Under the pieces are notes generated by a model. The model searched no databases and was not told the DNA's origin. It worked only from the letters and a program-made list of their open reading frames with translations. DNA of 64,000 nt from Sphingobacterium prati (GTDB taxonomy: Bacteria; Bacteroidota; Bacteroidia; Sphingobacteriales; Sphingobacteriaceae): NCBI RefSeq assembly GCF_013167215.1, contig NZ_JABJWY010000016.1, positions 248,134 through 312,133 on the forward strand, given 5' to 3'. Shown one piece after another: positions 34,380-43,442 of the stretch. The first letter of the stretch is position 1; every line of letters starts with the position of its first letter. The translations under genes and the position numbers were made by a program.

Positions 34380-35987
34380 ATGAAGGTGAATATAAAAAAT
34401 GAACTCTTAGCGCTTGTTACAGTTCTTTTCTTGCAACCAGCCTTTGCGCAATCATTAAAAGCTTCCAAGCAAAGGCCGAATATTGTTTATATCATGAGCG
34501 ATGATCACGCCTATCAGGCCATCAGCGCATATGGGCATGGGTTGAACAGCACACCAAATATTGATCGACTTGCAAAAGAAGGTGTTCTTTTTACAAGAGC
34601 ATCAGTCACGAATTCGCTTTGTGCACCTAGCCGAGCAGTACTTTTAACAGGCAAACATAGTTTTATCAATGGCAAAGTAGATAATGAAGCACGCTTTGAT
34701 TGGAACCAGGACAATTTTGCCAAAGCGCTTCAGCAACATGGATATCAAACAGCGTTAATAGGTAAAATACATATGGATGGTTTGCCACAAGGTTTTGATC
34801 ACTCCGCTGTGCTTATAGATCAAGGGGAATATTACAACCCTAATTTTATTATCAACGGTACCAAGCAACAGCTCAATGGCTATGTGACTGACCTGACAAC
34901 TGACATGGCAATTGACTGGATCAAAAACCGCGACCAGGGCAAACCCTTTTGCTTACTCTTTCACCAAAAGGCTCCACATCGTGAATGGTTGCCGGCAGTC
35001 AGACACCTAGCTGAGTATACGAAAATGAAGTTTCCGGAGCCCAAGACATTGTTTGACGATTTTAAAAATAGAGGTACCGCAGCTAAAACCGCTGAAATGA
35101 ATATTCTGAAAAATATGAATTGGGCTGGTGACAATAAAGTACCCCCTGCAATGATGGACGAATTGGGACTGAAGGGTTTTATGAGCTGGGACAAAACCGC
35201 TTATAATAATATGCTAGGAAGGATGACCACACAGGAGCGCGAAGCTTGGGATAAGGTATATAATCCTATTATGGAGGATTTCAAAAGTAAATATCCATCC
35301 ATGAGCCAGGAGGAACTCATGCGTTGGCGCTACCAACGCTATATGCAAGATTACCTGGGAACAGTCGCTGCGGTTGACGAAGGGGTAGGGCGTATGCTCG
35401 ATTTTTTAAAAGAAAATGGACTGGACGAAAACACAATAGTGGTCTATACATCCGACCAGGGTTTTTATTTAGGCGAACACGGCTGGTTTGATAAAAGATT
35501 CATGTATGAAGAATCTCTGCGCACCCCGCTATTGCTGCGCTATCCGGCTGAAATAAAGGGGGGAAGAACATCTGAGGCTCTTGTCCAAAATCTTGACTTC
35601 GCCCCGACATTGCTTGATTATGCAAATGTAGCTATCCCCCCAGACATGCAAGGTAAGTCGTTCAGAAAACTGGCTAGCGGCAAAGACGAAAACTGGCGTG
35701 ATGCAATCTATTATACCTATTATGAATATCCTGGTATTCATGCTGTAAAAAGGCATTATGGCGTTCGAACCGATCGCTACAAGCTTATCCACTTTTATTA
35801 CGATGTGGATGAATGGGAGCTTTACGATTTAGAAAAGGATCCCCAAGAATTGAATAATGTGTATCAGGATCCCAAGTATAAAGATGTGCGGGCCAGAATG
35901 CATAAAAAGCTCGAACAGCTTAGAAAAGAGTATAAAGATTCGACTGTAAATGATAAGTCCTTTCTTCCAAAGAAGCCAAAAGTATAA
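34380..35987 (+). CDS. Exported sulfatase
   Basis: A 535-residue arylsulfatase-family enzyme with a signal peptide cleaved near QPAFAQ (residue 24). PNIVYIMSDDHAY gives metal ligands Asp41/Asp42. The formylglycine site is SLCAPSRAVLLTG with Cys81 (C-x-P-S-R), so activation requires a formylglycine-generating enzyme elsewhere. The later YTSDQGFYLGEHGWFDKRF supplies the second Asp and His ligands. The C-terminus includes YKLIHFYYDVDEWELYDLEKDPQELNNVY, typical of glycan sulfatases and iduronate-2-sulfatase relatives. It likely removes sulfate esters from polysaccharides in the periplasm. It is a lone gene with its own terminator. Confidence 0.92.
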   Translation: MKVNIKNELLALVTVLFLQPAFAQSLKASKQRPNIVYIMSDDHAYQAISAYGHGLNSTPNIDRLAKEGVLFTRASVTNSLCAPSRAVLLTGKHSFINGKVDNEARFDWNQDNFAKALQQHGYQTALIGKIHMDGLPQGFDHSAVLIDQGEYYNPNFIINGTKQQLNGYVTDLTTDMAIDWIKNRDQGKPFCLLFHQKAPHREWLPAVRHLAEYTKMKFPEPKTLFDDFKNRGTAAKTAEMNILKNMNWAGDNKVPPAMMDELGLKGFMSWDKTAYNNMLGRMTTQEREAWDKVYNPIMEDFKSKYPSMSQEELMRWRYQRYMQDYLGTVAAVDEGVGRMLDFLKENGLDENTIVVYTSDQGFYLGEHGWFDKRFMYEESLRTPLLLRYPAEIKGGRTSEALVQNLDFAPTLLDYANVAIPPDMQGKSFRKLASGKDENWRDAIYYTYYEYPGIHAVKRHYGVRTDRYKLIHFYYDVDEWELYDLEKDPQELNNVYQDPKYKDVRARMHKKLEQLRKEYKDSTVNDKSFLPKKPKV

Positions 35988-35995
35988 TTGATCCG

Positions 35996-36032
35996 AAAAG
36001 TAAGAGAGAGGCATCGCCTCTCTCTTACTTTT
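35996..36032. terminator. Strong terminator after the sulfatase gene
   Basis: 17-base perfect arms, AAAAGTAAGAGAGAGGC and its complement, around the three-base loop ATC. It begins 8 bases after the sulfatase stop. The A-tract and T-tract form part of the stem, so it can work in both directions. Confidence 0.88.
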
Positions 36033-36177
36033 AAAGTTGTTTATACTTTCTTTTTGCTCTTATCCACATAGAATCTAGGATTATTGCGTAATAACCCTAG
36101 TCAAAAAGCGTAGAAAGTCTGAAACGGTATTATTTTTAGTTCTGTTCTTTTATATTATAGTAATAATTAAATACAGC

Positions 36178-36660
36178 ATGAAAAATAAATACATAAACAA
36201 ATCCGAAGTCGATAAGCTAAAAATGATGGTCGCCGATATTGATGTAGGAATGATGTGCACGTTTTCAGGAAATGAACAATTTCCAAATGTCGTATCCTTA
36301 AAAAGACAAGAGTTGGATGACGATGGTGTTATTTGGCATCTGATTTCTTCTGAAAGCATCTCCTTTAAAAACTTACAGACAAATGATAACGTAACGCTCA
36401 TCTATACAAAGCCAGGGGACCTTCAGTTTATTCGTATCGTTGGCAACGGTATGGTCAGCGACAGCAAAATCCGAATTAAGAAATATCGAAATCATATAGA
36501 CACAAAATTGTTTGAAAAAGGTGCTGATGATCCTAAAATTAGAGTGTTAAAATTAAAGGTGACAGCTACCCAATATTGGAAATCCGATTCCGGGAGTCTT
36601 ATCACAATTTTAAAAGTGCTAGGCAGAGCAATTTCCGGACGCGATACAGATTTTATTTAG
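36178..36660 (+). CDS. Pyridoxamine 5'-phosphate oxidase-fold protein (general stress protein 26-like)
   Basis: A 160-residue split-barrel flavin-binding protein. VADIDVGMMCTFSGNEQFPNVV, VIWHLISSESISFKNLQTNDNVTLIYT and the closing TATQYWKSDSGSL match the general-stress-protein-26/PNPOx-like group, whose members bind FMN or F420. The catalytic role is unknown, and true pyridoxamine oxidase activity is not implied. It is a single-gene unit on the plus strand. Confidence 0.83.
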   Translation: MKNKYINKSEVDKLKMMVADIDVGMMCTFSGNEQFPNVVSLKRQELDDDGVIWHLISSESISFKNLQTNDNVTLIYTKPGDLQFIRIVGNGMVSDSKIRIKKYRNHIDTKLFEKGADDPKIRVLKLKVTATQYWKSDSGSLITILKVLGRAISGRDTDFI

Positions 36661-37291
36661 CCAGGGTTGAGCAAAAAGTTAAGTATTTTACACATGCTCC
36701 GTGATTTTCAAGGATGAGGGGGAATCAAAGAATATTGCAGGAAAATTTTAAGAACTTATGTCGATCCAAAAAAAAGCATCATTAATTAAACAATAGATAT
36801 CGCCACTGTCGTAAATATCTTGAATGCTCTTCCGGACTAAACAAAAACGCTTTCTTAACCTCTTTAAGCAGTTGTGAGAGCGTAATTTTTTATAAAGAGG
36901 ATCTAGGTCATATATATTTCTGAAGTAAACCTTGATTACACATTTTTAGATTATTTCTATCCTAAACTTTTTTTCCAAACCGCTATATAAGCTATCAATG
37001 GGCAAAGGCTTTTCCGTATTCTGTGAATGTATACTCTACGAAAGGAGGAAACTCCTCGAACTGTTTTTCAGCTGATTTAAAACCACATCAGCTTCAAGTT
37101 ATTTCAATTGTTCCCGATCTCAATATCGAATTAAAACAACAGAATATATTGAAAAAATCTAAATGTAAACATCCTAACTATAGTTTAAAACAGCTGTTAA
37201 AATAGACTATTTGGTGTATTTTTATATCAAAATTATGTAAATTTAAAATAATTAAAACTATAATGGTATATTTATGTTCTAATATGGTGTT
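36661..37291. other. 630-bp intergenic region with an HxlR relic
   Basis: It contains a decayed HxlR-family fragment on the minus strand (36957-37125). A further minus-strand open stretch around 36788-36885 (reading LSQLLKEVKKAFLFSPEEHS) may be another relic, but I cannot assign it. The right end is AT-rich and should carry the promoter of the MarR/carotenoid unit. Confidence 0.6.
36957..37125 (-). pseudogene. Frameshifted relic of an HxlR-family regulator
   Basis: Pieces of the HxlR winged-helix consensus appear on the minus strand in successive frames: QLK, an in-frame TAA where Glu is expected, then LEADVVLNQ; next FEEFPPFVEYTFTEYGK; and lastly KSLCPLIAYIAVWKKSL. These correspond to the consensus QLKELEADGLVNR, EVPPKVEYSLTEYGK and GKSL.P.I..L..W. 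The N-terminal half is absent. At least two frameshifts and one nonsense change make this non-functional. It is unrelated in detail to the relic at 4631-4765, so it represents a second lost paralogue. Confidence 0.68.
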
Positions 37292-37933
37292 ATGAAGTAT
37301 AAACTTTTACAACAAATCCTGCCGTTGATTGAGCTATTCGAAGATGAAAATAAGAATGGTAGCTATAGTGATGATGCTGAAGGATTTAAAGGCTGGGTGG
37401 TAAGCAAGCAAAGTGGTTTACTTGCTGAACCGCAATGGGAAGGTAAAGAAAATGGGCGTAGTCCAGAGAGTGTGATAAGTACATTAATTGTGCATATGAA
37501 CAGATTTGCAAAAAGTTATTCAAAAGCTGCTATTTGGGGATCTGCTTTTTCTACACAAGAGGAATTTATCTATTTGATTACGTTGAAATCATTTGGACAG
37601 ATGACAAAAATGCAATTGATCAAACGGAATATCCATGAAAAGCCAGTAGGTATGGCCATTATAAACCGCTTGATCAAGCAAGGGTGGATTAGTCAGGATG
37701 ATTCTGAAATGGATAAGCGTAGTAAAGTAATTCACCTGACATCAGCCGGTTCAAAGGTATTGGATCAACAAATGGAGAAAATACGGCATGCTACACAGCT
37801 TGTTTCTGGCGATCTTACTTATAATGAAAAGATGGCATTAATCAACTTATTGAATAAACTTAAGGATTTCCATCAGTTAATTTATGATAAAAATATTGCG
37901 TCTAACAAATTGTTGGATGGAGCCAACATATAA
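37292..37933 (+). CDS. MarR-family transcriptional regulator of the carotenoid operon
   Basis: A 213-residue winged-helix protein. The DNA-binding part runs about 100-175: FIYLITLKSFGQMTKMQLIKRN, MAIINRLIKQGWISQDDSEMDKRSKVIHLT and the SAGSKVL wing, as in MarR. The N-terminal 95 residues (LIELFEDENKNGSYSDDAEGFKGW) are longer than in classical MarR proteins and resemble the regulators that precede crt clusters in other Bacteroidota. It lies 12 bases before crtI in the same direction, so it is probably cotranscribed and may autoregulate the operon. The ligand is unknown. Confidence 0.85.
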   Translation: MKYKLLQQILPLIELFEDENKNGSYSDDAEGFKGWVVSKQSGLLAEPQWEGKENGRSPESVISTLIVHMNRFAKSYSKAAIWGSAFSTQEEFIYLITLKSFGQMTKMQLIKRNIHEKPVGMAIINRLIKQGWISQDDSEMDKRSKVIHLTSAGSKVLDQQMEKIRHATQLVSGDLTYNEKMALINLLNKLKDFHQLIYDKNIASNKLLDGANI

Positions 37934-37945
37934 ATTCAAAAGAAA

Positions 37946-39445
37946 ATGAAGAAGAAAGTAGCTGTCATTGGTGCAGGTTTTTCGGGGCTTTCGGCTGCGG
38001 CCTATTTGGGTCGAGCTGGGTATGATGTTCATGTTTTTGAAAAGCATGGACAGCCAGGCGGACGCGCTCGACAATTTTCTACGCCCGAGGGCTTTAAGTT
38101 CGATATGGGGCCCAGCTGGTACTGGATGCCCGATATTATAGAATCCTTTTTCTCGGATTTTGGCTACAATAGCGCAGATTTTTTTGATCTCGTGTCGCTC
38201 AATCCACAGTTTGAAATGATTTTTTCTTCTGGAAAGATCAGTGTTCCCGAGTCATATGAAGAGTTAAAGCGGCTCTTCGAAAGCATTGAAGCTGGGGCCG
38301 GGGCGCAACTTGAAAAATTTATGCATGCCGCAAAATTCAAATACGAAGTAGGGATGCGTGATTTTGTCAATAAACCTTGCCATAGCTGGCTCGAATTCAT
38401 ATCTCCCAAAATCGCACGTAGTGCATTCAAATTGGATCTGCTTTCTAGTTTTAGGTCCTATGTCGCAAAATATTTTACTGATGAAAGGCTACGTACGCTG
38501 ATGGAATTTCCGGTTATATTTTTGGGGGCTTCGCCCAAAGATATCCCAGCGCTATATAGCTTGATGAACTATGGTGGCTATGTATTAGGAACACATTATC
38601 CCAAAGGAGGGTTTTATCAGTTGGTATTGGCTATGCAGCAGGTAGCCGAAGCGCAGGGTGTAACATTCCATTTTAACCATAATGTCGATGCAATAAATAT
38701 AGAAAACAAAAAGATCCGTTCGCTCAGGATTAATGGCGAAAATCAGGAATTTGATCTCGTGGTTGCCTCGGCCGATTATCATCATATTGAAATGCAATTA
38801 CCCGAAAAGTTTAGGAATTATGATACCGCATATTGGAAAGGTAGGACATTTGCGCCTTCCAGCCTGATTTATTACCTCGGACTGAAATCATCCATAGCTA
38901 ACCTGACACATCATACGCTTTTCTTCGAGCATCCTCTGGATGACCATATTGATTGCATTTATGCCGATAAAAAATGGCCTGAAAATCCACTTTTCTATGC
39001 CTGTTGTCCATCCAAATCGGATAGGGATGTTGCTCCTGTTGGGCAGGAGAACCTCTTTTTGTTGATGCCATTGGCTACCGGCGTCTCGGATGACGAAGAA
39101 ACACGTGAGGAGTATCTGATACATATGCTCGAACGCCTCGAAAAACAAACCGGAGCAAAAAATCTCTATCAACAGATTTTATATAAGCGGAGCTACTGTG
39201 TCAGTGATTTTGTACAGGATTATAATGCCTATGGTGGAAATGCCTATGGGCTGGCAAATACCTTGAAACAGACCGCTGTATTAAAACCTAAAATTAGAAA
39301 CAAATCCGTTCAAAATCTTTTTTATACGGGCCAGCTTACGGTGCCTGGACCAGGCGTGCCCCCCTCGATTATATCGGGAAAAATCGTTGCCAAAGAAGCC
39401 ATTGAATTATATCATAAATTATTAGACCATGAAGAAACTATTTGA
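37946..39445 (+). CDS. crtI: Phytoene desaturase CrtI
   Basis: A 499-residue FAD-dependent desaturase that introduces four double bonds into phytoene to give lycopene. The N-terminal dinucleotide fold is KVAVIGAGFSGLSAAAYLG with EKHGQPGGRARQF, followed by FDMGPSWYWMPD. The C-terminal signature GPGVPPSIISGKIVAKEAI and NLFYTGQLTVPGPGVPP are diagnostic of CrtI. Length is typical. Its 3' end overlaps the crtB start by 17 bases, showing tight operon organisation. Confidence 0.93.
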   Translation: MKKKVAVIGAGFSGLSAAAYLGRAGYDVHVFEKHGQPGGRARQFSTPEGFKFDMGPSWYWMPDIIESFFSDFGYNSADFFDLVSLNPQFEMIFSSGKISVPESYEELKRLFESIEAGAGAQLEKFMHAAKFKYEVGMRDFVNKPCHSWLEFISPKIARSAFKLDLLSSFRSYVAKYFTDERLRTLMEFPVIFLGASPKDIPALYSLMNYGGYVLGTHYPKGGFYQLVLAMQQVAEAQGVTFHFNHNVDAINIENKKIRSLRINGENQEFDLVVASADYHHIEMQLPEKFRNYDTAYWKGRTFAPSSLIYYLGLKSSIANLTHHTLFFEHPLDDHIDCIYADKKWPENPLFYACCPSKSDRDVAPVGQENLFLLMPLATGVSDDEETREEYLIHMLERLEKQTGAKNLYQQILYKRSYCVSDFVQDYNAYGGNAYGLANTLKQTAVLKPKIRNKSVQNLFYTGQLTVPGPGVPPSIISGKIVAKEAIELYHKLLDHEETI

Positions 39446-40265
39446 TGAACTTGCATATGAAGTAAGCAAAAAAACAACTGAGAAGTATAGTACCAGCTTT
39501 TCTTTTGGTATTTTGGCGCTGAAACCTAGTATTCGTGACAGTATTTACGCCATTTATGGCTATGTGCGACTTGCTGATGAAATTGTGGATAGTTTTCATG
39601 GTTATGATAGGCAGCGCTTGTTGGGAAGGCTATATTTAGAGACAAGCTATGCCTTGGAGGAGCGTATTTCTTTAAATCCAATATTACAATCCTTTCAGGA
39701 GACCGTACATAAATATAACATCGATATTGATCTTATTCGTCAATTTCTCCATAGTATGAAAATGGATTTGAACAACGTGGATTATAACGCCGAACTTTAT
39801 AAAGAATATATTTATGGATCTGCAGAAGTCGTTGGATTGATGTGTTTACAGGTCTTTACGGAAGGAGACAAGCAACATTACGAGGAGTTAAAACCCTATG
39901 CGATGAAACTTGGTTCTGCTTTTCAAAAAATAAACTTTTTGCGGGATCTTAAAGATGACTATCATATCCTTGGACGTACCTATTTTCCGAACTTGGATAT
40001 GGCTGTTTTCGACAACGCACTCAAAAGCCAGATTGAGGATGAAATTCACAATGAATTTAAGGAAGCTCTTTTAGGAATCAAAAAATTGCCTGCATCGGCA
40101 AAATTTGGTGTTTATCTGGCTTACAAATATTATCTTTCGTTATTTGCCAAGATCCGGAAAAAATCTTCAAAAGAGATTCTGGAAAATAGAATTAGAGTTC
40201 CGAATGCAGAGAAAGCTTATGTTGCTTTAAAAAGTTACCTGCGTTACAAAACGGCTTATTTATAA
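39429..40265 (+). CDS. crtB: Phytoene synthase CrtB
   Basis: A 278-residue squalene/phytoene synthase-family enzyme that condenses two GGPP molecules into phytoene. The first aspartate-rich motif is VRLADEIVDSF (about 49-59) and the second is FLRDLKDDYHILGRTYFPNLD (about 172-192), with YIYGSAEVVGLMCLQVF between. Length is typical for Bacteroidota CrtB. It overlaps crtI and is followed 9 bases later by crtZ. No GGPP synthase is encoded in the window. Confidence 0.93.
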   Translation: MKKLFDELAYEVSKKTTEKYSTSFSFGILALKPSIRDSIYAIYGYVRLADEIVDSFHGYDRQRLLGRLYLETSYALEERISLNPILQSFQETVHKYNIDIDLIRQFLHSMKMDLNNVDYNAELYKEYIYGSAEVVGLMCLQVFTEGDKQHYEELKPYAMKLGSAFQKINFLRDLKDDYHILGRTYFPNLDMAVFDNALKSQIEDEIHNEFKEALLGIKKLPASAKFGVYLAYKYYLSLFAKIRKKSSKEILENRIRVPNAEKAYVALKSYLRYKTAYL

Positions 40266-40274
40266 AATAGAGAT

Positions 40275-40733
40275 ATGAATTTTATTATCGTATTGATCAC
40301 TTTTATTGCGATGGAGGGCGCTACCTGGCTTATTCATAAATATATTATGCATGGCTTTCTTTGGATATTGCACAGGGATCATCATGACCATAGTAATGCG
40401 GGATTTTTGGAAAAGAATGATTACTTTTTTGTCATCTTTGCGCTTCCTACCATTGCATTAATGTATTTTGGATCGCTAAAGGGTTATAATTATCTGTTTT
40501 ATATAGGTTTAGGGATTATGCTGTACGGTATGGCATACTTCTTTGTACATGATATTTTTATCCATCAACGGTTCAAATTGCTGAGCAAAACAAACAATCG
40601 TTACTTTTTGGCACTTCGTCGTGCTCACAAACAACATCATAAGCATCTAGGTAAGGAAGAAGGTGAATGTTTCGGCTTCTTATATGTTCCGATGAAATAT
40701 TTTAAAATGTACAGTAATAATGAAAAGGCGTGA
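40275..40733 (+). CDS. crtZ: Beta-carotene hydroxylase CrtZ
   Basis: A 152-residue membrane di-iron hydroxylase of the fatty-acid-hydroxylase superfamily. The four histidine motifs are present in order: HKYIMHG, HRDHHDH, HDIFIHQR and HKQHHKH. Three to four hydrophobic segments lie around them. It hydroxylates both beta rings of beta-carotene at C3 to give zeaxanthin. Its stop overlaps the next start by one base (TGATG), consistent with translational coupling. Confidence 0.93.
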   Translation: MNFIIVLITFIAMEGATWLIHKYIMHGFLWILHRDHHDHSNAGFLEKNDYFFVIFALPTIALMYFGSLKGYNYLFYIGLGIMLYGMAYFFVHDIFIHQRFKLLSKTNNRYFLALRRAHKQHHKHLGKEEGECFGFLYVPMKYFKMYSNNEKA

Positions 40734-41464
40734 TGGAATATACTTATTCACTTATCTTATTTTTTACGGTAATAATCTGTTTTGTCGCCTCCTTCGACAG
40801 GCGGCTTCGATTCGATCGTGAATTTATCCCATTTCTCAAGGCTTCAGCCCTCGTCGCGATATTTTTTATCGCCTGGGATATCTGGTTTACCAGTCGTGGT
40901 GTATGGTGGTTCGATACCCGTTATACGATAGGGGTAGTGATTGCAGGATTACCTCTGGAAGAATGGTTGTTTTTTATTTTTATTCCTTTTTCCTGTATCT
41001 TCACCTATTTCTGCATAAATAAGTTTTTCAGATTGGAGCAGCTCAGTGCATTTAATAATATATTGGTCTTCGTCAGTGTTATCGTTTGCGCTGTAGTGGC
41101 TCTCCGCTATGCAGACCGAATATATACAGTTGTCACTGCAGTGGTAACCATCCTGACGCTATTGATCTTCCATTTTGTATTACGTGTACAATGGATCACG
41201 CAGGCCTCTCTGGTGTTTACATTGCTTATGTTAGGATTTTTGCCTGTGAATGGCATACTGACAGGGACAGGGCTGGAATCGCCGATAGTCAATTATAATC
41301 CAGCAGATTTTATGGGGATTCGGATACTTACAATTCCGATTGAAGATGCGGTATACGGATATAGCCAATTTCTTTTGGTCCTGTATTTTTTCAAAAACTT
41401 TCAGAACAAACAATCAGAGCAAACCGGACAATTACAATTTATCAGTCGTCGCCCTAAAAAGTAA
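40733..41464 (+). CDS. Lycopene beta-cyclase, fused CrtYc-CrtYd type
   Basis: A 243-residue membrane protein containing two tandem lycopene-cyclase domains, each of three helices, as in CrtYcd fusions. The catalytic PxE(E/D) motifs are AGLPLEEWLFFIFIPF in the first and LTIPIEDAVYGYSQF in the second domain. It cyclises both ends of lycopene to beta-carotene. The ATG at 40733 is taken as the start because it overlaps the crtZ stop; an in-frame GTG three bases upstream is possible. It sits between crtZ and idi. Confidence 0.9.
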   Translation: MEYTYSLILFFTVIICFVASFDRRLRFDREFIPFLKASALVAIFFIAWDIWFTSRGVWWFDTRYTIGVVIAGLPLEEWLFFIFIPFSCIFTYFCINKFFRLEQLSAFNNILVFVSVIVCAVVALRYADRIYTVVTAVVTILTLLIFHFVLRVQWITQASLVFTLLMLGFLPVNGILTGTGLESPIVNYNPADFMGIRILTIPIEDAVYGYSQFLLVLYFFKNFQNKQSEQTGQLQFISRRPKK

Positions 41465-41468
41465 AATC

Positions 41469-41996
41469 ATGAACAGAAATAATGTTGTGCTTGTAGATAA
41501 AAACGATCATGCACTTGGTCAGATGGATAAGTTATCCGCACACCAACAGGGCCTGTTACACCGCGCCTTTTCAATCTTTATTTTTAACGGCAGCGGGGAG
41601 TTGCTCCTTCAGCAACGTGCGTTTGATAAATATCATGGAGGTGGTCTTTGGACCAATACCTGCTGCTCACACCCCCAGCTTGGAGAGAATGTTTTGGATA
41701 GTGCTCAGGAGCGTTTGTTTTTCGAAATGGGTATTTCTTGTCAATTGACCTTTTCTTTTTCCTTTATTTATCATGCTGAAGTAGAGAATAACCTGATTGA
41801 GCACGAATACGATCATGTTTTTACGGGATATTTCAGTGCAGACCCTATACTCAATCCAGCAGAAGCTGCTGATTTTAGGTGGTGCCCGGTTGAGGAGGTT
41901 CTAACAGATATTTCCGTTCATCCAGCGCATTATACGTATTGGTTTAAGGCGGCTCTCCCGCAGGTGATAAATTGGATTAAACAACAGGGTATATAA
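41469..41996 (+). CDS. idi: Type I isopentenyl-diphosphate delta-isomerase
   Basis: A 175-residue Nudix-fold enzyme that interconverts IPP and DMAPP in the cytoplasm. The catalytic Cys lies in WTNTCCSHPQLGE and the Glu in EHEYDHVF. The Nudix-like helix is ENVLDSAQERLFFEMGI and metal-ligand histidines occur near SAHQQGLLHRAFS. It starts 4 bases after the cyclase stop. The position in the carotenoid operon indicates its role is to raise DMAPP supply for pigment synthesis. A longer upstream frame overlaps the cyclase and is rejected. Confidence 0.93.
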   Translation: MNRNNVVLVDKNDHALGQMDKLSAHQQGLLHRAFSIFIFNGSGELLLQQRAFDKYHGGGLWTNTCCSHPQLGENVLDSAQERLFFEMGISCQLTFSFSFIYHAEVENNLIEHEYDHVFTGYFSADPILNPAEAADFRWCPVEEVLTDISVHPAHYTYWFKAALPQVINWIKQQGI

Positions 41997-42353
41997 AGTA
42001 TATGTATTAACACATAAGCCATAAGCATGTCGAAAAAATGTTATCTCGATATTGATGCCTTAGAAGGAGTTGAAGCTATGGGACAATATTTTCTTGATCT
42101 GGTAATTATTGTTGCCGGAACCTAATCACTACATTCCATCTATTTGAGCCGTTAACTTTTATAGGCTTAAAACAATGTACCTTTATTCCTTGTTAAATAG
42201 TAACGAAAGTAAAATTTTAGCATAAATAAAAAAGAACAGATTGAGGAATTAATTCAGCTCAACGAAGACCTAGAAAATTATTTTAGTAATACCATTATTC
42301 CGCAATTATTTGTTGATGCAAATTTAATTTTAAGAAAGTTTACACCGCCAGCA
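41997..42353. other. Intergenic stretch upstream of the PAS histidine kinase
   Basis: A 32-residue ORF (42027-42125, MSKKCYLDIDALEGVEAMGQ...) is present but unsupported. From 42213 on, the sequence is in frame with the downstream kinase and codes for recognisable protein (KEQIEELIQLNEDLENYF), but without any start codon. A separate 16-codon ATG frame (42175-42225, MYLYSLLNSNESKILA) ends where that frame begins. Confidence 0.6.
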
Positions 42354-43292
42354 ATGAAACAGTTTGACCTCAAATCTGAATTCATCGGCATGCCATTAAA
42401 GAAAATTAAGGAAAATTTTAGATTTCCTACTTTTATCAATAATATCAATTCGGTGATCGCAACAGGAAAAATCCTGGAGAAGGAAATCCAGACCACAGAT
42501 TTCAAGTGGTATCAAATGAATGTTCTCCCTTATCATGTGCGTCATGAGAATAGAACCAATGGTGTTATTATCACATTTGTCGATATCACTCCGAGGGTGA
42601 ATGATCTCAAAGAGCAAGAAAAGCTTGTTGTGGAACACGAGTTGTTGCTCGATACCATTGCACATGATATCAAAAATCCCTTAGTGGGACTTAACCTTTC
42701 ATTTCGTTTGATCAAAGATCTTAAAGACAAAAATTCCGATAAATTCTTGACCTTGATCAGCAATCACGAGAAGAGCTTACAAGAGATACAAAAGGTAATA
42801 AATGGCCTGGTCGAGAGCCGTTGGGAAAAACAGCGGTATCAGGCTGCTGTTGAATTAATCGATTTGCCAAATATTATCGAAGATGTACGCTTAAGTCTTT
42901 CGCAACAACTAATAGAAACCAATGCACGCATTACGCACGATTTAAAAGTTGGCGAACTGACCTTCGTTCGGCGAAAATTACGTAGTATGCTCTATAATTT
43001 GATCAGCAATGCCATAAAATATACACCGGCGTCGCGTTCTCCTGAAATTATAGTTAGATCCTATATGGAAGATGGCTATTTCGTCATCGCCGTCAAGGAT
43101 AACGGTATAGGTATGCGATCCGAAGATCAGAAAACGATTTTCGATAAGTTTCAGCGGGCCTCTAAATCGGTCGATGGCCAAGGTGTGGGCCTCTATCTGG
43201 TTCAAACGATAGTTTCACAAGCGGATGGAAAAATCGATATAAATAGTGAACTCGATAAAGGTACCGAAATAAGAGTTTGGTTGAAATCCTAA
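42354..43292 (+). CDS. PAS-domain sensor histidine kinase, probably 5'-damaged
   Basis: From the first ATG this encodes 312 residues: part of a PAS/PAC domain (to about 85), HisKA with His in LDTIAHDIKNPLVG, and HATPase (N-box NLISNAIKYT, DNGIGM, GQGVGLYLVQT). Upstream, frame-consistent coding continues back to 42213 through QIEELIQLNEDLENYFSNTI and IPQLFVDANLILRKFTPPA, which is the beginning of the PAS domain as found after CheB/CheR modules or in stand-alone Bacteroidota kinases. No ATG, GTG or TTG exists in that extension after the in-frame TAA at 42210. The gene is therefore probably truncated or frameshifted at its 5' end and may be a pseudogene. Confidence 0.75.
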   Translation: MKQFDLKSEFIGMPLKKIKENFRFPTFINNINSVIATGKILEKEIQTTDFKWYQMNVLPYHVRHENRTNGVIITFVDITPRVNDLKEQEKLVVEHELLLDTIAHDIKNPLVGLNLSFRLIKDLKDKNSDKFLTLISNHEKSLQEIQKVINGLVESRWEKQRYQAAVELIDLPNIIEDVRLSLSQQLIETNARITHDLKVGELTFVRRKLRSMLYNLISNAIKYTPASRSPEIIVRSYMEDGYFVIAVKDNGIGMRSEDQKTIFDKFQRASKSVDGQGVGLYLVQTIVSQADGKIDINSELDKGTEIRVWLKS

Positions 43293-43442
43293 TGCTATTT
43301 TCTTCCGTTTAAAACAAGCTTCCAATCACAGAGAGTAATGAATTCCTACATTGCTACGAATAAGTTTGAAACATCGTGACATTCAAGATGCTCACGATTT
43401 AAAATACCATCCCGATTGTGTCAATTGAAGAGTCCTTTATTA

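Noticed and set aside
37023..37205. 60-residue plus-strand ORF upstream of the MarR gene
   Set aside because: It is antisense to the HxlR relic and explained by it.
42027..42125. 32-residue ORF after idi
   Set aside because: No recognisable family, signal or context; length is within chance expectation.
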